A stretch of DNA of 64,000 nt, taken from assembly GCF_015350975.1 (NCBI RefSeq), contig NZ_JADKRX010000002.1, positions 594,004 through 658,003 of the forward strand, given 5' to 3'. Origin of the DNA: Curtobacterium sp. VKM Ac-1395 (GTDB lineage: Bacteria > Actinomycetota > Actinomycetes > Actinomycetales > Microbacteriaceae). The position numbers and the translations under genes are program-made. Positions within the stretch are counted from its first letter, which is position 1. Each line of letters begins with the position of its first letter. The notes under the pieces are model-generated. The model made no database searches and was not told the DNA's origin. It worked only from the letters and a program-made list of their open reading frames with translations. Below, in pieces: positions 29,221-37,912 of this stretch.

Positions 29221-30318
29221 TCAGCGGATGAGGGACGTCGTCGACGCGAACTCCTGCGAGAGCACCGCCGCGCGGTACCGCTCGAGCGCCGCGGCCCCCG
29301 CGCCGACGGACTCCAGCGCCGCGAACCCCGCACCGAGCACCGGCGGGACCGTCACCCAGGTGGGCACCGCGCCGGGGACCCGGGCGGCCAGGCCGTCCAC
29401 GACCGCGTCGACGAGCAGCGGGTGCCGCGCCGCGAGCACGCCACCGCCGAGCACGACGGGCACCGGCACCGCTGCCGACCCGCCGAGTCCGAGCCGTTCG
29501 AGCGCGACGGCCGCCAGCAGGACGATCTCCTCCGCCTGGCGGGCCACGACCCCGGCGGCGACGGCGTCACCGGCTCCCGCGACCGCGAACAGCACGGGGC
29601 AGAGCCGGTTCACCACGCCCGGGTCGAGCCGGCCGAAGTGGATGCCCTCGGTGACCGCGCGCACGGTGTCGAGCCCGAGTGCCGCCGGCACCGCGGCCTC
29701 GAGTGCCGTCGCCGGGCCACGACCGTCCTCGGCGCGTGCCGCGTGCCAGAGCGCCCGGTTGCCGAGGTAGGCGCCGCCACCCCAGTCGCCGGAGACGTCG
29801 CCGATCGCCGGGAACCGGGAGGTCTCGCCGTCAGCACGGACCGCGAGGGCGTTGATGCCCGTGCCGCACACGACCGCGGCGGCGTCCGGCGACAGGGTGC
29901 CCGCCCGCAGCAGCGCGAACAGGTCGTTGTCGAGGACGTCCGGCGCGCCGCCGTCGTCGGCCCAGTGAGCCAGGGCCGCCTCGGCCGCGACGAGTTCGTC
30001 GTGCAGGTCGAGCCCGGCCAGGTACACGTGCGTGGTCAGGATCCGGGCACCGCCGAGCGAGCGCACCACCCGTCCGCGCACGTCGTCGAGGATCGGCCCC
30101 GCCAGCTCCCACCCGCGTGTCTGCGGGTTCGAGCCAGGGCCGCGCGCGTGGCCGACGATGGAGCCGTCCAGTGCGACCGCGACGACGTCGGTCTTGCTGC
30201 CGCCGCCGTCGACGGCGAGCACGACGTCCGCCGCCTGCGGTGCGGCGGTCCGTGGGGGAGCCGCCGGACGGGAGGCTCGGGCCGTCCCCGCCTCGCCGGC
30301 TCGGCTCAACCCGCCCAC
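29221..30318 (-). CDS. BadF/BadG/BcrA/BcrD-type sugar kinase (N-acetylglucosamine-kinase-like)
   Basis: An ASKHA-fold ATPase of 365 residues. The phosphate-1 loop is VVLAVDGGGSKTDVVAV, phosphate-2 is AAVVCGTGINALAV followed by IGDVSGDWGGGAYLG, and the adenosine loop is VVLGGGVLAA. This family phosphorylates amino sugars and other glycosides. GTG 30318 is chosen because GGAG lies 8 bases upstream; TTG 30309 is the alternative. An arm of the GGAGGCTCGG repeat lies in the N-terminal linker (encoding RASRP). As the last gene of the sugar operon it may make the phosphorylated substrate for the GH4 enzyme. Confidence 0.8.
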   Translation of the reverse strand: MGGLSRAGEAGTARASRPAAPPRTAAPQAADVVLAVDGGGSKTDVVAVALDGSIVGHARGPGSNPQTRGWELAGPILDDVRGRVVRSLGGARILTTHVYLAGLDLHDELVAAEAALAHWADDGGAPDVLDNDLFALLRAGTLSPDAAAVVCGTGINALAVRADGETSRFPAIGDVSGDWGGGAYLGNRALWHAARAEDGRGPATALEAAVPAALGLDTVRAVTEGIHFGRLDPGVVNRLCPVLFAVAGAGDAVAAGVVARQAEEIVLLAAVALERLGLGGSAAVPVPVVLGGGVLAARHPLLVDAVVDGLAARVPGAVPTWVTVPPVLGAGFAALESVGAGAAALERYRAAVLSQEFASTTSLIR

Positions 30319-31613
30319 GAGACCTGCTCCGATCGCGCCCACGGGATGTGGTCCGCGTTCGCGGCCAGCAGCAGGTCGGTCAGCTTCTCGGCCTTGTCGA
30401 GCTGCCCGACGAGCGGGTGCGCCCACATCGCGCGGAGCACCCGGTCGCGGCCGCCGTGCACGGCAGCGTCGAGGGCCAGGCGCTCGTAGCCGGCGACGTG
30501 GGCGACGAGCCCCGCCATGTCGGGGTCGAGCGGGCGCACGGGCAGCGGGGTGATCGCCTGCCGGGTGACGCGCGCCGGGACCTCGATGACGTGGTCGTCG
30601 GGGAGGAACGGGAAGGTGCCGTCGTTGCGGACGTTGAGCACCTGCACGTCGCCGCGGTCGCTGAGGATCGAGGAGAGCACGTCGATCGCGGCCTCGGAGT
30701 AGTACGCACCGCCGCGCTGCTCGAGCTCGACCGGCTTCGTGACGACGGACGGGTCCGCGTACTTCGCCAGCAGTGCCCGTTCGGTCTCCATCACGGCCTC
30801 GGCACGGGTGGGCTCGTGGAGCTGTTCCTCGAGCACGACGTCGTGGCTGTAGAAGTAGCGCAGGTAGTACGAGGGGATCGCGTGCTGGAGCCGGATGAGG
30901 TCCTCGCCCATGTGCACGCTCTCGGACATCCGGGCGAGGGCGCCGCCGTCCGGGCTGAGCAGCTCGTCGATGACGTCGCGCGAGGACCCGTCGGCACCCG
31001 TGACGTGCACGCCGCGCTCCCACGTCAGGTGGTTCAGCCCGACGTGGTCGAGTCGCACGTGGTCCGGGGCGACGCCGAACTCCTTCGCGAAGCGCCGCTG
31101 GAAGCCGATCGCCACGTTGCACAGCCCGACAGCGCGGTGCCCGGCCTCGAGCAGTGCCCGCGTGACGATGCCGACCGGGTTCGTGAAGTCGACGATCCAG
31201 GCGTCGGGCTTGGCGTGCTTGCGGACGAGCTCGGCGTACTCGAGCACCACGGGCACGGTGCGCAGCGCCTTCGCGAAGCCGCCGGGCCCGGTGGTCTCCT
31301 GCCCGATGCAGCAGGCCTCGTGCGGCCAGGTCTCGTCCTGCTGCCGTGCCGCCTGCCCGCCGATGCGGAGCTGGAACATCACGGCGTCGGCGTCGGTCAC
31401 GCCCGCGACGACGTCGTCGGTGACGTGCACGGTGCCCGGGTGGCCGGCGTGGGCGAACATCCGCTTGGCCACACCGCCGACGAGTTCCCGGCGGACGGGG
31501 TCGGGGTCGACGAGCCAGAGCTCGTCGATCGGGAGCTGGTCGCGGAGCCGGGCGAAGCCGTCCACGAGTTCGGGGGTGTAGGTGGAACCGCCACCGACGA
31601 CTGTGAGTTTCAC
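30306..31613 (-). CDS. Glycoside hydrolase family 4, 6-phospho-beta-glucosidase type
   Basis: NAD- and metal-dependent hydrolase that splits phosphorylated disaccharides by an oxidation-elimination mechanism. The 435 residues begin with the Rossmann motif KLTVVGGGSTYTPEL. The metal-binding Cys is in VGLCNVAIGF and the His in HVGLNHLTWERG; DFTNPVGIVTRAL is also conserved. Start is GTG 31613. It ends inside the kinase start (13-base overlap) and lies 6 bases after the permease stop. Because ABC importers do not phosphorylate their cargo, a kinase is needed, and one is encoded next door. Confidence 0.9.
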   Translation of the reverse strand: MKLTVVGGGSTYTPELVDGFARLRDQLPIDELWLVDPDPVRRELVGGVAKRMFAHAGHPGTVHVTDDVVAGVTDADAVMFQLRIGGQAARQQDETWPHEACCIGQETTGPGGFAKALRTVPVVLEYAELVRKHAKPDAWIVDFTNPVGIVTRALLEAGHRAVGLCNVAIGFQRRFAKEFGVAPDHVRLDHVGLNHLTWERGVHVTGADGSSRDVIDELLSPDGGALARMSESVHMGEDLIRLQHAIPSYYLRYFYSHDVVLEEQLHEPTRAEAVMETERALLAKYADPSVVTKPVELEQRGGAYYSEAAIDVLSSILSDRGDVQVLNVRNDGTFPFLPDDHVIEVPARVTRQAITPLPVRPLDPDMAGLVAHVAGYERLALDAAVHGGRDRVLRAMWAHPLVGQLDKAEKLTDLLLAANADHIPWARSEQVSWAG

Positions 31614-31619
31614 TGGTGC

Positions 31620-32510
31620 TTATCCCTTCACGCCGGTGAGCGCGATGCCCTCGACGAATGCCTTCTGTGCGAAGAAGAAGATGACGACGACCGGGACCAT
31701 GACGACGACGGTCATCGCCATCGTCATCGACCAGTCGGTGCCGTGCTGTCCGCGGAACGTGGCCAGTCCGTACGCCACCGGCCAGGCGGCCTGGTTCTCG
31801 GACGCGTAGAGGAGCGGGCCGTAGTAGTCGTTCCACGAGTGGAAGAACATGAAGATGGCGGCGGACGCGATGCCCGGTCGGGCCATCGGCACGATCACGC
31901 GCCAGAGCACCCGCCACTCACCGCAGCCGTCGATGCGTGCGGCGTCGCCGTACTCCTTCGGGATGGTCATGAAGAACTGCCGGAGCAGGAAGATGCTGAA
32001 GGCGTCCCCGAGCAGGTTCGGCAGGATCAGCGGCCACAGCGTGCCGGTCAGGTGCAGGTGCGACCACATCACGTAGACCGGCACCGCGGTGACCTGCGGG
32101 GGCAGGAGCATCGCGACGATGATCACGGTGAAGACGAGGTTCGCGCCCTTGAACTTGATCTGGGCGAGCGCGTACGCCGCGGGCACCGAGCTGACGAGCA
32201 TGAACGCGGTGGCGAGCACGGCGTACAGCGCCGAGTTGCCGAACCACTGCGCGAGCGGCAGCTGCGTGAAGACCTTGCCGTAGTTGCTCAGGTCGAACGG
32301 CTTCGGGATGATCGACGCCGTCAGGGCCTGGTTGCTCGACATCAGCGACGTCAGGACCACGAACAGGATCGGCGCGATCGTCAGGACACCGACCGCGACG
32401 AGTGCGGCGTGCTCGGCGACCCACAGGAGCGCGTTGCGGCGGGGCTTCCCGGTTCGGGGAGCGGCGCCGCGTGGTGCTCGGGCGAGCGGGGACTGGGAGA
32501 CGGCGGTCAT
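31620..32510 (-). CDS. Sugar ABC transporter permease (MalG type)
   Basis: A 296-residue inner membrane subunit of a CUT1 carbohydrate importer with six helices (for example HAALVAVGVLTIAPILFVVLTSL and LVFTVIIVAMLLPPQV). The EAA loop is EYGDAARIDGCGEWRVLWRVIVPMARPGIASA, where it contacts the ATPase. No ATPase gene lies in this locus, so a shared MsiK-type ATPase elsewhere is expected (inference from the family). The start follows GAGGAG. Confidence 0.92.
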   Translation of the reverse strand: MTAVSQSPLARAPRGAAPRTGKPRRNALLWVAEHAALVAVGVLTIAPILFVVLTSLMSSNQALTASIIPKPFDLSNYGKVFTQLPLAQWFGNSALYAVLATAFMLVSSVPAAYALAQIKFKGANLVFTVIIVAMLLPPQVTAVPVYVMWSHLHLTGTLWPLILPNLLGDAFSIFLLRQFFMTIPKEYGDAARIDGCGEWRVLWRVIVPMARPGIASAAIFMFFHSWNDYYGPLLYASENQAAWPVAYGLATFRGQHGTDWSMTMAMTVVVMVPVVVIFFFAQKAFVEGIALTGVKG

Positions 32511-32535
32511 CAGGACTCCTCGGGACGGGCAGTGC

Positions 32536-33582
32536 TCATTGGTCGGCCTCCGGCCTGAAGACAGAGATTCGTCGCAGCGTGAACACGAGCACGACGGCGG
32601 TGACCACGAACAGCACGACGGCCATCGCGGAGGCGTACCCGAACTGGAAGTTCGCGAACCCGTGCTGGTACAGCAGCTCGGTGTAGGTCAGCAGCGACGT
32701 GCCCGGGTACCCGAGCAGTGCCGCCGTGCCACCGCCGATCGTGGCCTTGCCGGACGCGACGCTCGACGCGACCGCGGCCTCGGTGAAGTACTGCAGGGCG
32801 GCGATCACCCCGGTCACGGCCGCGAACCCGATCACGGGCGAGATGGTCGGCAGCGTGATGTGTCGGACCTGCTGCATCCCGGTCGCGCCGTCGAGCGACG
32901 CGGCCTCGTACAGGTCGCGCGGCACGTCGAGCAGGGACGCCAGGAAGATGATCATGATGTCGCCCATCACCCAGACGCCGAGGATCACGAGCGAGGGCTT
33001 CGACCACGACGGGTCGTTGAACCACAGCGGACCGTCGATGCCGAAGACCCGCAGGATCTGGTTCACCGGCCCGGTGCCGGGGTTGAACAGGAACACGAAC
33101 GCCACGACGCTCGCCACCGGCGGCACCAGGGCGGGCAGGTAGAACAGCGTCCGCCAGAACCCGGTCATGGTCTTCGCGCGGCTGAGCAGCCCCGCGACGA
33201 GCAGGCCGAAGACGATGCGGACCGGTACCAGGATGACGACGAACCAGATCGTGTTGAGGACCGCCGGGCCGATCTGCGGGTCCTGGGTGAACAGGAACCG
33301 GTAGTTGAGCAGTCCGACGAACTGCGGTTCCTGCAGCTGGTTGTACCGCGTGAACGAGTAGAAGACCGATGCCACGAGCGGGTAGGCGAAGAAGACCGCC
33401 AGGCCCGCCAGGGCCGGTGCCAGCATGCCGAGTGCGACGAGACGGCGGCGCGACTCGGCGGAGCGGCGCCGACGGGGCGGTGCCGGAGTGGGCGCTGCAC
33501 CGGACCCCGTCGGGTCCGCGGGCCGGGAGGAGCGGCCGAGCCGAGCCTCCCGGCCGGAGGCGGTCCTGGTGGGCGCGCTCAT
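32536..33582 (-). CDS. Sugar ABC transporter permease (MalF type)
   Basis: A 348-residue permease with six helices and the EAA loop DLYEAASLDGATGMQQVRHITLPTISPVIGF. The first 45 residues are a cytoplasmic Arg, Pro and Ser-rich extension that includes a palindromic GGAGGCTCGG-type repeat at 33521-33555 (encoding GREARLGRSSRP). ATG 33582 overlaps the binding-protein stop by one base; GTG 33585 is equally placed. It pairs with the MalG-type permease 25 bases downstream. Confidence 0.92.
   Translation of the reverse strand: MSAPTRTASGREARLGRSSRPADPTGSGAAPTPAPPRRRRSAESRRRLVALGMLAPALAGLAVFFAYPLVASVFYSFTRYNQLQEPQFVGLLNYRFLFTQDPQIGPAVLNTIWFVVILVPVRIVFGLLVAGLLSRAKTMTGFWRTLFYLPALVPPVASVVAFVFLFNPGTGPVNQILRVFGIDGPLWFNDPSWSKPSLVILGVWVMGDIMIIFLASLLDVPRDLYEAASLDGATGMQQVRHITLPTISPVIGFAAVTGVIAALQYFTEAAVASSVASGKATIGGGTAALLGYPGTSLLTYTELLYQHGFANFQFGYASAMAVVLFVVTAVVLVFTLRRISVFRPEADQ
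33521..33555. repeat. Palindromic repeat inside the MalF-type permease gene
   Basis: Arms GGCCGGGAGG (33521-33530) and CCTCCCGGCC (33546-33555). It lies in the disordered N-terminal coding region and keeps the frame open. Confidence 0.6.
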
Positions 33583-34922
33583 CACGGACCCGCCAGCTGG
33601 TTCGCGTTGTCGATGTCCGAGTCCAGCTTCTTCAGCTTGGCGTCGAGGTCCCCGCCGTTCTGCTGGTACGCCTGCCAGAACTTCGTGAAGGTGCCGATGT
33701 AGGCGGCGCCGTCCGCGGTCGCGGGGGAGGTGATCGTCTTCGGGTCACCGGCGACGTCGACGAAGGTCTTGTAGTTCGCGTCCACCTCGAGGTCGGGGGA
33801 CTGCAGGGCGGACGTGATGGTCGGGATGTTCTTCAGCCCGTTGCCGAGCGTGACCTGCGCGTCCGTGTTCGTCGACAGGTACTTCAGCAGTGCCCAGGCG
33901 AGCTCGGGGTTCTTCGAGCCCTTCGCGACACCCGCCACGTTGCCGGCGATGTAGGTCGAGCCGTAGTTGCCGACACCCTCGAGCACCGGGGTGGGGGCGG
34001 TGCCGTAGTCGAGGTCCGGCTTCTGGTCCTTGATGAACGCCGTGCGGTACTCGCCGTCGATCTGCATCGCGACCTGGCCGGTCTGGAACGCGTTGTCCGC
34101 GGCGAACTCCTGCCCGAGGCCGGAGGTGAAGGCCTTGAGCTTGTCGTAGCCGATCGCGTCGACGTAGCCCTTCTGCCACGTGATCAGCTTCTTCCAGGCG
34201 GCGGAGGTCCCGATCTCGCTGTTGCCCTGCTTGTCGAGCCAGGTGCCGTTGATCATCGGGGCGAAGTGCTCGGGCGAGTTCTCGTAGAAGTCGATGAGCG
34301 GGTTGAAGCCGAGCTGCTTGATCGAGCCGTCGGCGTTGTACGTCGTCAGCTTCAGGCCGTCCGCCTTGAGCTCGTCGAGGGTCTTCGGCGGCGTGGTGAT
34401 CCCCGCCTTCGCGAACGCCGCCTTGTTGTACATCAGCGCGCTGACGTCGGCGAGGGCCGGGAGCGTGCACCGCTTGCCCTTGTAGGCCGTGTAGCCCTGC
34501 ACCGCCTTCGGGATGTCGGAGAGGTCCACCTTGTCGCGCTTGATGTACGGCGACAGGTCGCGGAAGGCACCGGAGGAACAGAAGCTGCCGACGATCGCGG
34601 TCGAGTACGACAGCCCCACGTCGATGTTCTGGCCCGAGGAGATCGCCTTCTGCAGCTTCTCGTCGTCCTGCCCCGCGTGGATGTCGACCGTCACCCCGGG
34701 GTTGGCCTTCTCGAAGCCGTCGACGGCGCTCTTCACGACGCCGGCCTCGCGACCGGTGAAGAAGTGCCACAGGGACACGGTGCCCTTGAGTTCCTTGGGC
34801 GCGGACTCGTCGATCGACGCCGCGCTGCTGCCGGAGCTGCAGCCGGCCATCACGAGGGCGCCGGTGGCGGCGACGGCGGTCGCGGTGACGATCCGCCGGA
34901 TGGTGGGACGGGGGAGTGACAT
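33582..34922 (-). CDS. Sugar ABC transporter substrate-binding lipoprotein
   Basis: A 446-residue cluster-B binding protein. The signal peptide RRIVTATAVAATGALVMAGCSS ends in the lipobox MAGC, so it is anchored to the membrane outer face. The mature part has GTVSLWHFFTGREAGVVKSAVDGFEKANPGVTV at the start and ALMYNKAAFAKAGI and NPELAWALLKYLS further on, all typical of CUT1 binding proteins. First gene after the ROK regulator; the 157-base gap holds a hairpin and a palindrome. Ligand unknown, probably a beta-glucoside given the GH4 gene. Confidence 0.92.
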   Translation of the reverse strand: MSLPRPTIRRIVTATAVAATGALVMAGCSSGSSAASIDESAPKELKGTVSLWHFFTGREAGVVKSAVDGFEKANPGVTVDIHAGQDDEKLQKAISSGQNIDVGLSYSTAIVGSFCSSGAFRDLSPYIKRDKVDLSDIPKAVQGYTAYKGKRCTLPALADVSALMYNKAAFAKAGITTPPKTLDELKADGLKLTTYNADGSIKQLGFNPLIDFYENSPEHFAPMINGTWLDKQGNSEIGTSAAWKKLITWQKGYVDAIGYDKLKAFTSGLGQEFAADNAFQTGQVAMQIDGEYRTAFIKDQKPDLDYGTAPTPVLEGVGNYGSTYIAGNVAGVAKGSKNPELAWALLKYLSTNTDAQVTLGNGLKNIPTITSALQSPDLEVDANYKTFVDVAGDPKTITSPATADGAAYIGTFTKFWQAYQQNGGDLDAKLKKLDSDIDNANQLAGP

Positions 34923-34964
34923 GCGGTACTCGCTCTCTGGTCTCGCTCCGCGTGCCCGGGTGGC

Positions 34965-34997
34965 GCCCGCCGCACGGACGTCGTCCGTGCGGCGGGC
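34965..34997 (-). terminator. Terminator-like hairpin between the ROK and binding-protein genes
   Basis: Perfect 15-base arms GCCCGCCGCACGGAC (34965-34979) and GTCCGTGCGGCGGGC (34983-34997) with a 3-base loop, between two same-strand genes. It could end ROK transcription or act in the leader of the importer operon. Confidence 0.6.
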
Positions 34998-35018
34998 CCG
35001 GTTCCGGGCGCGACGAAG

Positions 35019-35035
35019 AGCCCTGTGACAGGGCT
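35019..35035. promoter_or_regulatory. Candidate operator of the sugar-importer operon
   Basis: AGCCCTGT-G-ACAGGGCT is a 17-base near-perfect palindrome upstream of the binding-protein gene. Its size suits a dimeric repressor, but I recognise no specific consensus. Confidence 0.35.
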
Positions 35036-35079
35036 GGGGTGGATGTGCCTCGAGTGGTGCGGGTGGGAGTGGTGCTGGT

Positions 35080-36321
35080 CTAGGTGCGCCGGACGGTGTC
35101 CGGCTCGGGCGCATCGTCGGTGATGGTCTCGAGTCGGTCGCCGAGCGCGGACCGCACGACGTCGATGAGGACGTGTCGTGCGCCGTGGAGGACGGGGGTG
35201 TCGGGGACGCCGGGTGCCACCACGGCCGTGGACCAGCGCGAGCGGGTCCGGAGCCAGGCGGTCACGGCGGCGGCCAGCGCGGGGCCGCCCGCGATCCCGG
35301 TCGGGCCGTGCAGCACGACCGTCTCGGGGTCGGCGACGGCGAGGGCGGGGAGCACGTTGTGCCCGACGCGCTCGCCGAGGGCGGTCGTGAAGGGGTGCTG
35401 CGCGGGGAGTCCCGGCAGCTGCGGGAGCACCTGACGCCAGTCGGCAGCACTGCCGTCCGGTGCGGTGATCCCGTGTTCGGCGGCGAGGGCGATGATCGCG
35501 GACTCGGAGATGAGGTCCGCGACGATCGTCGCCGTCGGGTCGAGGGGGAGCGCGTCGGCGGGCACGCTCAGGTAGCCGATCTCGCCCGCGGCGCCGGAGG
35601 CCCCGGCGTGCAGGCGGCCGTCGAGGTCGAGCGCCATGCCGAGGCCCTCCGCCATCCAGAACAGCGCGAAGGAGCCGGGGGTCCGGCCTGCGCCCATGTT
35701 CCGCTCGGCGATCGCCGCGAGGTTGGCGTCGTTCTCGATGACGACCCGCACGCCGAGGGCGTCCGACAGGGTCCGGGAGACCTGCTCGCGCGGCCACCCG
35801 GGCAGGCCGTCGGTGAAGATGAGGGTGTCCGTTGCGTGGTCGACGCTGGCCTGCACGCCGACGGCCACCGCGGTGACCAGGTCGGGGTCGATGCCGGCGG
35901 CCGCGGCGGCACGGCTGACGGCAGCCGCGACGATGTCCTCGCCGGGAGCGCGCATCTCGTGCTCGTCCATCCGGTGCTCGGCCACCGGGTAGGACCGGCC
36001 GCTCGCGTCCACGACGGTGGAGCGGACGTCCACGAGCTGGACGTCCACGGCGACGGCGAGGTCGCGGTCGGTGATGGCCTCGTACACGACGGCGCTCGGG
36101 CCGCGGCGGCCGGCCTGGGAGGCGGTGCCGGCTTCGCGGAGGAGCCCGGCGGCTTCGAGTCGGCGGATGATCTCCGCGGCGGTCGGCTTGCTGAGGCCGG
36201 TGCGCTGGGCGATCTCGTTGCGGGTCATCGGGCCGTCGTCGAGCAGCAGGCTGAGGGCGGCTCGGTCGTTGAGCACGCGGAGGAGGGCCGGCTGCCCTGG
36301 GGTGCGTCCTCGTGGTGTCAT
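35080..36321 (-). CDS. ROK-family transcriptional regulator (NagC/XylR type)
   Basis: A 413-residue sugar-responsive regulator. The N-terminal winged helix-turn-helix reads LLDDGPMTRNEIAQRTGLSKPTAAEIIRRLEAAGLL. The ROK domain follows with DVQLVDVRSTVVDASG and VIENDANLAAIAERN. The usual zinc-binding CxCGxxGC motif of ROK proteins is not visible after the ASGAAGEIGYL segment, as in some divergent regulators. ATG 36321 is leaderless, with TACAGT 7 bases upstream. It likely controls the importer operon downstream and itself. Confidence 0.88.
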   Translation of the reverse strand: MTPRGRTPGQPALLRVLNDRAALSLLLDDGPMTRNEIAQRTGLSKPTAAEIIRRLEAAGLLREAGTASQAGRRGPSAVVYEAITDRDLAVAVDVQLVDVRSTVVDASGRSYPVAEHRMDEHEMRAPGEDIVAAAVSRAAAAAGIDPDLVTAVAVGVQASVDHATDTLIFTDGLPGWPREQVSRTLSDALGVRVVIENDANLAAIAERNMGAGRTPGSFALFWMAEGLGMALDLDGRLHAGASGAAGEIGYLSVPADALPLDPTATIVADLISESAIIALAAEHGITAPDGSAADWRQVLPQLPGLPAQHPFTTALGERVGHNVLPALAVADPETVVLHGPTGIAGGPALAAAVTAWLRTRSRWSTAVVAPGVPDTPVLHGARHVLIDVVRSALGDRLETITDDAPEPDTVRRT

Positions 36322-36328
36322 GTCGAGG

Positions 36329-36361
36329 ACTGTAACGGACAACCTTCTTTACTGAAAGGTT
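36329..36361 (-). promoter_or_regulatory. ROK promoter with inverted-repeat operator
   Basis: TACAGT (36329-36334, minus) is the -10. Just upstream, AACCTT (36341-36346) and AAGGTT (36356-36361) form an inverted repeat over the expected -35 position. ROK repressors use AT-rich sites of this look, so autoregulation is likely. A diverged copy lies at 37759-37784. Confidence 0.5.
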
Positions 36362-36540
36362 TGTTCACAGTTCCGAAACACGCGTTCCGCTGGGCGAAAC
36401 ACGGGCGCTGCGCCCCGCGACGGCGGTGGGTGGTCGTTTCGCGCGCGGCGGGTCGTTTCGCGCGTAGGAGGTCGTTCCTTCCGACCCGCTACGCGCGATC
36501 CCGCCTGCCAGCGCGCGCGTCGCTCCACCATGGGAACGTG

Positions 36541-36993
36541 ATGAGTTGGGTCGCCGGGGAAGAGCGAGTCGAGCGGATCGCGCAGTTCGGCATCCGGCAG
36601 CGGGTGGACGACGACCCGGAGCGTGACACCAAGACCGTCGTCTGGGGCGGGCGGTCGTCGATCGACGCCGACATCGACGATCTCCTGGCGGATCTGCCGG
36701 CGCATCTCGGGTGGCACGTGACGATCGACGTCGATGTCCTTGATCCCGCGTACATGCCGAGCACGGGCACTCCCGTACCCGGAGGGTTCAGCACCCCCGA
36801 GCTCATCGACCTCGTGTGTCGGCTGGTGTCACGACGCCGGATCGTGGGCGTCGACATCGTCGAACTCATCGGCGAGGGCGAGGGCGCTCAGCGATCGGCG
36901 CTCGCAGCCGCGGACGTGCTGGCTCGGACGCTCGACGCCGCGCTCAGGCCGTCAGCGCATCGTCTGACAGGAACGGCGTGGTCGTCCCACTGA
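36541..36993 (+). pseudogene. Ureohydrolase (arginase/agmatinase) C-terminal fragment
   Basis: The frame encodes HVTIDVDVLDPAYMPSTGTPVPGG, the hallmark metal-binding segment of arginase-family enzymes (DxDxLDPA), and the following helix-rich end STPELIDLVCRLVSRRRIVGVDIVELIGEGE. The first 130 or so residues of the enzyme, with the GDH and DAHxD metal motifs, are missing. Upstream are short repeats (GGTCGTTTCGCGCG at 36432 and 36451) instead of a start region. The 3' end overlaps the convergent acetyltransferase gene by 50 bases. I read it as a broken remnant. Confidence 0.7.
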
Positions 36994-37495
36994 GGTGGTC
37001 CTCGCGGAGGATCCCGTACGCAACGGAGTCCCTCGGCGCCCCGTCGTCCACCGGCCACGTCCGCCGGTAGTGCGCCTCCTTCACCCACCCGTTCCGTACG
37101 AGTGATCTGCGCATGGCGACGTTGTCGTCGCGGGTCTGGGCCTCGATCCGTGTCACGTCGGGGAACGCAGCGAAGACGTGGTCGGCGAGCACGCGGATGA
37201 GTACGGTGCCGATGCCCTGCCCACGCGAACGCTCTGAGAGGCGGACGTCGATCATCGGAGCGGAGTCGTCGAGGTCATCGAGCACCACGATGCCGGTGAA
37301 CGCCCCGTCCACGTCGACCCGGAGCAGCGCATGCTCGGGCGCGGAGAACGCACCGTCGTCGATCCGCCTCTCGATGGCGTCGCGCGTCGGCGTGGAGGAC
37401 ACGTGGAACGGGAACCGGTTCGTGGTCAGGAACTCGATGAGGACGGCTCGGTCCGATGGGCCGGTCGTGTCCATCGGGTGGAGTTTCAGTTCCAT
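36944..37495 (-). CDS. GNAT family N-acetyltransferase
   Basis: A 183-residue acetyl-CoA-dependent acetyltransferase. The acetyl-CoA loop is SERSRGQGIGTVLIRVLADHVF, preceded by IVVLDDLDDSAPMIDVRLSE. The later motif VTRIEAQTRDDNVAMRRSLVRNGWVKEAHYRR is typical of the RimJ/RimL-like branch, so a protein N-terminus or small amine could be the substrate. ATG 37495 is leaderless (TACGGT, 37502-37507 minus, 6 bases upstream). It lies in the disturbed block between the ROK gene and the scar at 37537. Confidence 0.85.
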   Translation of the reverse strand: MELKLHPMDTTGPSDRAVLIEFLTTNRFPFHVSSTPTRDAIERRIDDGAFSAPEHALLRVDVDGAFTGIVVLDDLDDSAPMIDVRLSERSRGQGIGTVLIRVLADHVFAAFPDVTRIEAQTRDDNVAMRRSLVRNGWVKEAHYRRTWPVDDGAPRDSVAYGILREDHLSGTTTPFLSDDALTA

Positions 37496-37536
37496 GCAAT
37501 GACCGTACAGGCATCGCGCGAGGACGACGGGCGCTC

Positions 37537-37845
37537 CGCTCGTGCGGGTGGACGAGGACCGGTACGGCGGCGCCGTGCTCTCGGGCGACTGGCGCTCGCG
37601 GGGCGTGAAGAAGGTGCGGCAGGTGCCGCTCGAGCGGGACATGGTGCTCGAGGACCCGGCCTCCGGCTGGGCCGGCGCGGCGGCTCGGTCGTCGAGCACA
37701 CGGAGGAGGGCCGGCTGCCTGGGGCGCGTCCTCGTGGTGTCCTGTCGAGGACTGTGACGGACGACCTTCTTCACTGAAAGGGTTGTTCACAGTTCTGGAT
37801 CACGCGTTCCGCTGGGCGAAACACGGGCGCTGCGCCCCGGGACGG
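37537..37845. pseudogene. Chimeric scar: DUF3097 gene 5' end fused to ROK gene 5' end
   Basis: 37537-37681 matches the start of the DUF3097 gene (from 39077) almost base for base, with one difference seen in about 144. At about 37678-37683 it switches to a copy of the ROK gene 5' end and upstream region (matching about 36256-36420) with about 13 differences in 165. The ROK start codon is destroyed (ATG to AGG) and the DUF3097 promoter is absent. GCGG is shared at the junction. Neither part can be expressed as a full gene. Confidence 0.85.
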
Positions 37846-37888
37846 ACAGGAGGCTCGGTGCCGGCTGGCACCGAGCCTCCTGTCCGTC
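37841..37888. terminator. GGAGGC-family palindrome, terminator of the alcohol dehydrogenase gene
   Basis: Perfect 22-base arms (37841-37862 and 37867-37888) with loop GGCT; the arm ends in GGAGGCTCGGTGCC. It begins 25 bases after the minus-strand stop at 37913. Best example of the family in this window. Confidence 0.75.
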
Positions 37889-37912
37889 ACCTGGTCGCGT
37901 CGGACGCGACCG

